A stretch of DNA of 64,000 nt from positions 1 to 64,000 of the forward strand of contig JBLHLC010000022.1 of the NCBI GenBank assembly GCA_047619685.1, read 5' to 3'. The notes under the pieces are model-generated. The model saw nothing but the letters and a program-made list of their open reading frames with translations. It was not told the origin of the DNA and ran no database searches. This DNA comes from JABDJZ01 sp047619685 (GTDB taxonomy: Bacteria; Bacteroidota; Rhodothermia; Rhodothermales; UBA10348). Shown piece by piece: positions 59,109-64,000 of the stretch. Position numbers and translations under genes: made by a program. Numbering within the stretch: the first letter of the stretch is position 1; each line of letters begins with the position of its first letter.

Positions 59109-62100
59109 ATGTCCGACCCACGACGAGACGCACACCAGTTCGGGCGCCCCTCGGCCCAGCCACCAAGGACCCTAAAGAGCCGCAAGGCACGTATCTCGCT
59201 CTTTGTGCTGGCAATTCTGCTTGGGGTGATTGCCACGGGTCCGTCTGGCGCCCTTGGTGCCCTGCTCTCTGTTCTCTCTCCGGGCAGCGGATCTGCTGAT
59301 TCTGTCGAGGCTACCGGATCTGCCAGTTCTGGGCCGCTTGAGGAGTTCGTCGAGATTACCTGGCACGTGGATGCGCCGATTGGCGTGACTGATTTCTTTG
59401 AGATCACCCGCGGTACCACACTGCTCCATGTCGCGGCGTCCACGGAATCTCTGTTCGAGGACCGGAGCGCCGTGCCCGCGATTACGTATGTCTACTGCGT
59501 GGATCTGGTCTCGGCCGCCAACGTGAAGACCAGAATCGGGTGCGCCGCCGGATCTCGGGTTATCGCGCAGCCTACGGGTTTTGAAGCCACTGACGGCTCA
59601 TCTGAGGAGTATGTTGGCCTGACCTGGTCCGACCAGTCTGCCATCGAGACCGGATACAACCTGTACCGCGAAGGAGGCAAAGCGCTGAAACTGGACGGCA
59701 CCGGCGGTTACGTTCAGATCGAGGATATCAGTCTCCAAGGCAGTTTTACCATAGAGCTCTGGGCAAGCAGAGCAATGGGAAGCACCGACGATGTTCTGTT
59801 CAAGCTCGAGACCCCTGAGGGACAGAACAGGAGCGACCCTCCATTCGAAATCAGCTTCGATAACACCAACGCACTCACGGCGCTTTATGGCTTTGAGGAG
59901 ATGAAGCTGCCGGCCGCGGTGTCTGACATTGACTGGCACCATTGGGCGGTCGCCTTTGATCAGGACTCGAAACGGTGGTATTTCTATCGGGACGGCGTGC
60001 TGGTGGCCGAGGAAGCGTTATCGGTTGATTTCCTCTCCAGAGGCCCGCTGTTGATCGGTCGCCGGGTCTTCGATCAGAACGCGTTTCGAGTTGCAACGGC
60101 CGGTCGCGGGTACTTTGACGGCGCAGTGGACGAAATCCGCCTTTGGAACATCGCGCTTACCGAAGAGCAGGTTGCTTCCCGCATGTTGACGATGCTCAGT
60201 GGCTTGGAGTCGGGTCTGGTCAACTATTGGTCGATGGACGACTCGGCGACCCTTGTAGTGCGTGACTTGGTAGGTGGGTCCCCAGGATCGATCCGACAGC
60301 AGAGCCCAACAGCCTCTGCGATTGCATCTGGGCTGCCCTCATTTCGCAACACGATTGGCGCGAATCTCACAAATTTTGCGGACAGGCTGGCTATTCCCGG
60401 CTTTGGAGACGCCAACGGGGATGGGGCGCACACACCGGATGAGCCGATCTATACGTACACCGTGAAGGCATTCGTGGATGTGAACGGAGACGGTGAGTTT
60501 TCCCCAGGCGTCGACTACGAATCCGACCCGCGCACCGACGAAGGGTGGCGAGCGGTTGTGAGACCGCCGGGAAGCGTGATGGCAACAGACGGGCAATTCG
60601 GTGACAGAGTCCGAGTTACGTGGCTGGACCTGACGTTGTCAGAGGATGGGTACAGGATCTACCGGGATGGCATAGCATTGACGACCACACTGCCGGATGT
60701 CGTGCTGTATGATGACCTTGGCGCAATCGGCCAACAGGAGTACTGCGTGGCCGCCTTTGCAGGTGGAGTTGAGTCCACGCGGAGGTGTGACTACGGGCGG
60801 ATGGACCTGCTGGCGCCCCCGGCCGATGTGACCGCGACGTACGACGACCACGACGACCGGGTAGTGGTTGCCTGGAACGACACGACATCCACCGAGGACG
60901 GCTTCGAGGTGTACCGTGACACCCAACTTCGGGTAACGCTGGGAGCAGATGTCCAGGAGTACTCGGACCTGAGCGCTCTGCAGGACGTGGAATACGACTA
61001 CTGCGTCGTGGCCATCAGCAGGGCTGATCCGCTTAGTGTTGTCCGGTCTGGCCAGACCTGCGCACCCACCAAAGGGCGCAGGGCAGCCATTCTTGCACCC
61101 ACAGGCCTGACGGCCTCACAGGCAGAATTTGAGGATCGCGTCGAACTAAAATGGCTCAATCCGTCGACGACCGCACTGTTGTTCAAGGTCTTCCGGGGGA
61201 ACCAGGTGATCGAAATCCTGGACTTCAACACAACGACCGCTACTGATTTCGAGATTGGGTCAGACGTCGACATTGGTTACACCGTGATCGGCGTAACTGT
61301 GGTCCAGCCCTCGGCGCGCCAGCAGCAAGGACAGGTTGCGCAGGTTCTGGAGTCCATAAGGACGGCCAATCTTGTGGCCGCCAGCACGGGAGGCGAAATC
61401 ATCTCGGCTGAAGAGACGTTGACAGAAGTCTACCGGGAGCTTGGCCTGGATGCGGAAGGCAAAGCGGGTTTCGGCCCGGGCGGTCTTGGGACCAACCTTG
61501 GCGCCACCGTCTCCGGAGTAGTGGAATCCGACCCGATCAGTGCATCCGGAAGGCGGTCGATCAACGCTCCGACGGGCCTGGAGACCACGCCAAACGAATT
61601 TGAAAACCACGTCCAGCTCGACTGGACGGACAACTCGTCCGTCGAAACGAACTACCGTATTTATCGGACCCCGCTGGATGCTCTCGGAGCTCCCACGGGA
61701 CCCGAGGTACTCGTTGAGACGCTATCGGCCAATCGAACGACCTACGGCGACTATACCGGGGAACCGGGCGTGCCATTCGGCTACCGAATCGAGGCGATCG
61801 ACGCCTACGGTGTTTCAGCCTCCGCCAGCAAACTGGGCATTCGGACGCTTTTGCCACCGACCCAGTTCCTAGCCAGCAAGGGTGTGACCGAGGAGATCGT
61901 CTTCCTGGATTGGGCGGATAACTCGGCAGCGGAGGACGGCTACAATGTGTACCGGAGAATCGCCATTGTGCCACCGACGCCCGTTCCGGCATGGGGCGCC
62001 CCAATCTTTCAGACCGGGAAGAATGAGCCCGCGCACGAAGACACCTTGCCGATCGGGCTTCGAGGACTGGATTTGGAGTACCGGGTTGCCGCTTTTGACG

Positions 62101-64000
62101 CGTACGGCGAATCGCTGAGTGTCCCGCCGGATACGGGGTATACCATGATCGAGGCTCCCGGCGACGTGAGTGCCTCCGACACGTACCCCCTCCAGGTCGT
62201 TGTTGTCTGGACGGATCGGTCATCCGTTGAGGACGGCTATGAAGTGACACGCCGGGCGGTCGGGGCTCCCGTCTCGTCGGCGATACTTTCCACCGCATGG
62301 ACCGTCCCTCAGGGTCCTCTCCCGGCCAACAGCACGCGGATAGTGGACACACCCGGTGCGGGACGCTTTGTTTACTGCGTGCGGTCGACGCGGGGGGGCG
62401 AAAAATCCGACGAGACTTGTGATCAGGGTGAGTACAGTGGCGCTTTGGCTGGACCAGGCGTAGTGCCGGGCGGGATCCATCCGTTCAGGATCGATCGGGA
62501 CACCCTCTCCAACTTCCAGGGAGCGAACAATATCAAGTTCGGATCCAGCGTCGGGGCGGATGCCGCTGGGAGCGCAATAATCGGCGCGCCCGGTGGCTCG
62601 AATAGCGGAGCTGCCGTCGAATACAACATTGATGGCAACAACGACTGGACAATCCAGAAGACGATCACCCGGCCTCCATCCACTCGCTTCGGTGGCTCCG
62701 TAGACGTCAATGGTGCCTTCGTCTCCGTCGGCGCTGACGATGGTTTCTTCCTTTTCAACAAGGGAACCGGCACTCTAAATACCGGCACGGCTACCGCAGG
62801 ACCGACGATCGCGAACGTCGACGACTGGTATGTGGCCGGAAATCCGGCCGCGGCCGCCTCAATGGGTACAGCGGTGGTTTGCAAAGGGGGGTTTGCGTGC
62901 GTGACGTTGCCGGTCGGTCTTCCTGCAGGCGCCCCGTCGCTGGTGGCCGGAGAGGAATTCGGCGCCGCGGTTGATATCACCAAGGTGAAGCGGACCTGGG
63001 ACAATTTGTTTGTCGAACCGGATCCGGTGCCGTCCGACAATGTCACCTATACCGACAGGGAGTTCCTGGTGGCCGTTGTCGGTGCTCCGGGCGGGGGCAA
63101 GGACAAGTCGCGGGCACTCGTTTTTGAGTGTGCCCTCACGGGACCCGGAGCTGATGCGACCGATCCCTGCACGATGGCCGCTGACTGGAAACTGGCAGCT
63201 GAGGTCAAAGGTCAGTTTTCGAAGCTCGCCGGCACAGGGTTCGGAGAGGCCGTGTCGGTCAGTGCGGATCATGTTGTGGTCGGTGATGGAGCATCCAACG
63301 GATTCGAGGTCTGGGATCGCGCTGACCCCGTCGATCCGGCTACGGGCATCGGCATCTGGGTTCAGGCGGTCATCGTGCAGGCGCCGGATGATTCTGCCCG
63401 CGAGATCAGCAAGTACGGGAGCGCCGTATCGATCAGCGCCGATGACATTCTGATCGGGGCACCCCAGACCAATCACAACGAACCTGGCTTCACGAACTCA
63501 GGGGTGCTTTTTGTATACAGTCTTGTGAGTCTCAAAGGAGGCGACAAGAATCCCCGGCTCAAGTACGACGCAAGGACGGGCGGGAGCCTTCAATCACAAG
63601 CCTTGTTCGGATCGTCGGTCGCAATTGGCGATGACTTCTACCTTGTCGGGGCACCTGGCGAATCCGATGGCGGCGCAGCGTACTCCATTCCGTTCAATTA
63701 CGAGCCGGTAGTGGCAACCTCCACGCCGGAAGACGCGGTCTTGACTGCTGCCACGGGTGTGTCGGCCTCGAATGGATCGGCGCCCGACCGCATCCAGGTG
63801 AAATGGACGGACAATGCCGAGAATGAAAACGGCCAGATCATCTACCGGTCCAGGGAGGGCGGGACCTACGACCGCCTGGCCGAGATTCCGGCCGACATCG
63901 TGTTCTATGATGATTTTTCGGCGGCGCCGGGCGATGCCTATACCTACTGCGTTACCGCGTTCACGGCGGCTGGCGGAGAAATCCAGGAGTCCGAAAAGGC
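59109..64000 (+). CDS. Giant surface protein with FN3, LamG-like and FG-GAP domains (partial, runs off right edge)
   Basis: One frame is open from ATG 59109 to the end of the window (1,630 codons). A single membrane helix lies near residue 28-46 (ARISLFVLAILLGVIATG). FN3-type units are repeated, each with a W-x-D-x-S/T...Y-x-(I/V/L)-YR core: LTWSDQSAIETGYNLYREGG, VTWLDLTLSEDGYRIYRDG, VAWNDTTSTEDGFEVYRD, LDWTDNSSVETNYRIYR, LDWADNSAAEDGYNVYRR. A concanavalin/LamG-like domain is inserted after the first (ALKLDGTGGYVQIEDISLQG). At about residue 1150-1530 integrin-like FG-GAP units appear (FGSSVGADAAGSAIIGAPGG, FGEAVSVSADHVVVGDGA). It is probably an adhesin or exported structural protein; no ligand can be named. 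Confidence 0.85.
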   Translation, partial: MSDPRRDAHQFGRPSAQPPRTLKSRKARISLFVLAILLGVIATGPSGALGALLSVLSPGSGSADSVEATGSASSGPLEEFVEITWHVDAPIGVTDFFEITRGTTLLHVAASTESLFEDRSAVPAITYVYCVDLVSAANVKTRIGCAAGSRVIAQPTGFEATDGSSEEYVGLTWSDQSAIETGYNLYREGGKALKLDGTGGYVQIEDISLQGSFTIELWASRAMGSTDDVLFKLETPEGQNRSDPPFEISFDNTNALTALYGFEEMKLPAAVSDIDWHHWAVAFDQDSKRWYFYRDGVLVAEEALSVDFLSRGPLLIGRRVFDQNAFRVATAGRGYFDGAVDEIRLWNIALTEEQVASRMLTMLSGLESGLVNYWSMDDSATLVVRDLVGGSPGSIRQQSPTASAIASGLPSFRNTIGANLTNFADRLAIPGFGDANGDGAHTPDEPIYTYTVKAFVDVNGDGEFSPGVDYESDPRTDEGWRAVVRPPGSVMATDGQFGDRVRVTWLDLTLSEDGYRIYRDGIALTTTLPDVVLYDDLGAIGQQEYCVAAFAGGVESTRRCDYGRMDLLAPPADVTATYDDHDDRVVVAWNDTTSTEDGFEVYRDTQLRVTLGADVQEYSDLSALQDVEYDYCVVAISRADPLSVVRSGQTCAPTKGRRAAILAPTGLTASQAEFEDRVELKWLNPSTTALLFKVFRGNQVIEILDFNTTTATDFEIGSDVDIGYTVIGVTVVQPSARQQQGQVAQVLESIRTANLVAASTGGEIISAEETLTEVYRELGLDAEGKAGFGPGGLGTNLGATVSGVVESDPISASGRRSINAPTGLETTPNEFENHVQLDWTDNSSVETNYRIYRTPLDALGAPTGPEVLVETLSANRTTYGDYTGEPGVPFGYRIEAIDAYGVSASASKLGIRTLLPPTQFLASKGVTEEIVFLDWADNSAAEDGYNVYRRIAIVPPTPVPAWGAPIFQTGKNEPAHEDTLPIGLRGLDLEYRVAAFDAYGESLSVPPDTGYTMIEAPGDVSASDTYPLQVVVVWTDRSSVEDGYEVTRRAVGAPVSSAILSTAWTVPQGPLPANSTRIVDTPGAGRFVYCVRSTRGGEKSDETCDQGEYSGALAGPGVVPGGIHPFRIDRDTLSNFQGANNIKFGSSVGADAAGSAIIGAPGGSNSGAAVEYNIDGNNDWTIQKTITRPPSTRFGGSVDVNGAFVSVGADDGFFLFNKGTGTLNTGTATAGPTIANVDDWYVAGNPAAAASMGTAVVCKGGFACVTLPVGLPAGAPSLVAGEEFGAAVDITKVKRTWDNLFVEPDPVPSDNVTYTDREFLVAVVGAPGGGKDKSRALVFECALTGPGADATDPCTMAADWKLAAEVKGQFSKLAGTGFGEAVSVSADHVVVGDGASNGFEVWDRADPVDPATGIGIWVQAVIVQAPDDSAREISKYGSAVSISADDILIGAPQTNHNEPGFTNSGVLFVYSLVSLKGGDKNPRLKYDARTGGSLQSQALFGSSVAIGDDFYLVGAPGESDGGAAYSIPFNYEPVVATSTPEDAVLTAATGVSASNGSAPDRIQVKWTDNAENENGQIIYRSREGGTYDRLAEIPADIVFYDDFSAAPGDAYTYCVTAFTAAGGEIQESEK

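Noticed and set aside
1..64000. CRISPR arrays, tRNA or rRNA genes
   Set aside because: No regularly spaced short repeats, cloverleaf or rRNA-like stretches were noticed on either strand, though a covariance search was not possible.

Overview
The window looks like chromosomal DNA of a high-GC member of the Bacteroidota/Rhodothermota group, probably a marine heterotroph. The evidence is several proteins with C-terminal type IX secretion (T9SS) sorting domains, a PorV/PorQ-family barrel, a CarboxypepD_reg TonB receptor, many TPR and FG-GAP proteins, and start sites that often lack a clear Shine-Dalgarno sequence. No tRNA, rRNA or CRISPR array was seen. Both window edges cut a gene.

Layout. 1-2100 (minus): a secreted FG-GAP/CSLREA protein, cut by the left edge, and a small secreted protein. 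2536-6573 (minus): a secreted TPR-CHAT protein and a FecR-like partner. 6643-15891: a 9.25-kb segment bounded by a nearly identical 444-bp direct repeat, which copies the leader and 5' end of an efflux tolC gene. It holds broken or chimeric gene pieces (CNNM, PVC-type HEAT, FG-GAP, Gfo/Idh/MocA, IS256 transposase) and four intact genes (metallophosphatase, serine hydrolase, amidohydrolase, multicopper oxidase). 16056-22761 (plus): a tightly packed TolC-adaptor-RND efflux operon with an SDR gene, then DUF1801, HmuY-like and xylulokinase genes.

25361-48485 is a beta-1,3-glucan (laminarin-type) utilization region. A six-gene minus-strand operon runs from a CBM9-like T9SS protein through a TonB receptor, a large T9SS protein, a PorV-like barrel and a PPIase to a GH5-CBM6 enzyme. 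Next come GH3, a sodium/sugar symporter, a divergent GH81 endo-1,3-glucanase, a GH16-CBM6 laminarinase and a LacI regulator. A 14-bp near-palindrome (TGAAAAGGTTTTCA and close variants) occurs five times, always at a promoter-side position of these units: three copies before the six-gene operon, one on the GH81 start codon, one before lacI. I infer that this is the LacI operator. The likely flow is surface cleavage by GH16, GH81 and GH5, TonB-dependent uptake, symport and cytoplasmic GH3 hydrolysis. I recognise no SusD.

48543-58736 holds a GDSL/TPR protein, a TPR lipoprotein, an IscR-like Rrf2 regulator beside a decayed second Rrf2 gene, an SDR, a Gfo/Idh/MocA oxidoreductase, a sterol-desaturase-family protein, a SnoaL-like protein with a clear terminator, and a GMC oxidoreductase unit. 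From 59109 to the right edge runs one open frame of more than 1,600 codons encoding a giant FN3/LamG/FG-GAP surface protein.
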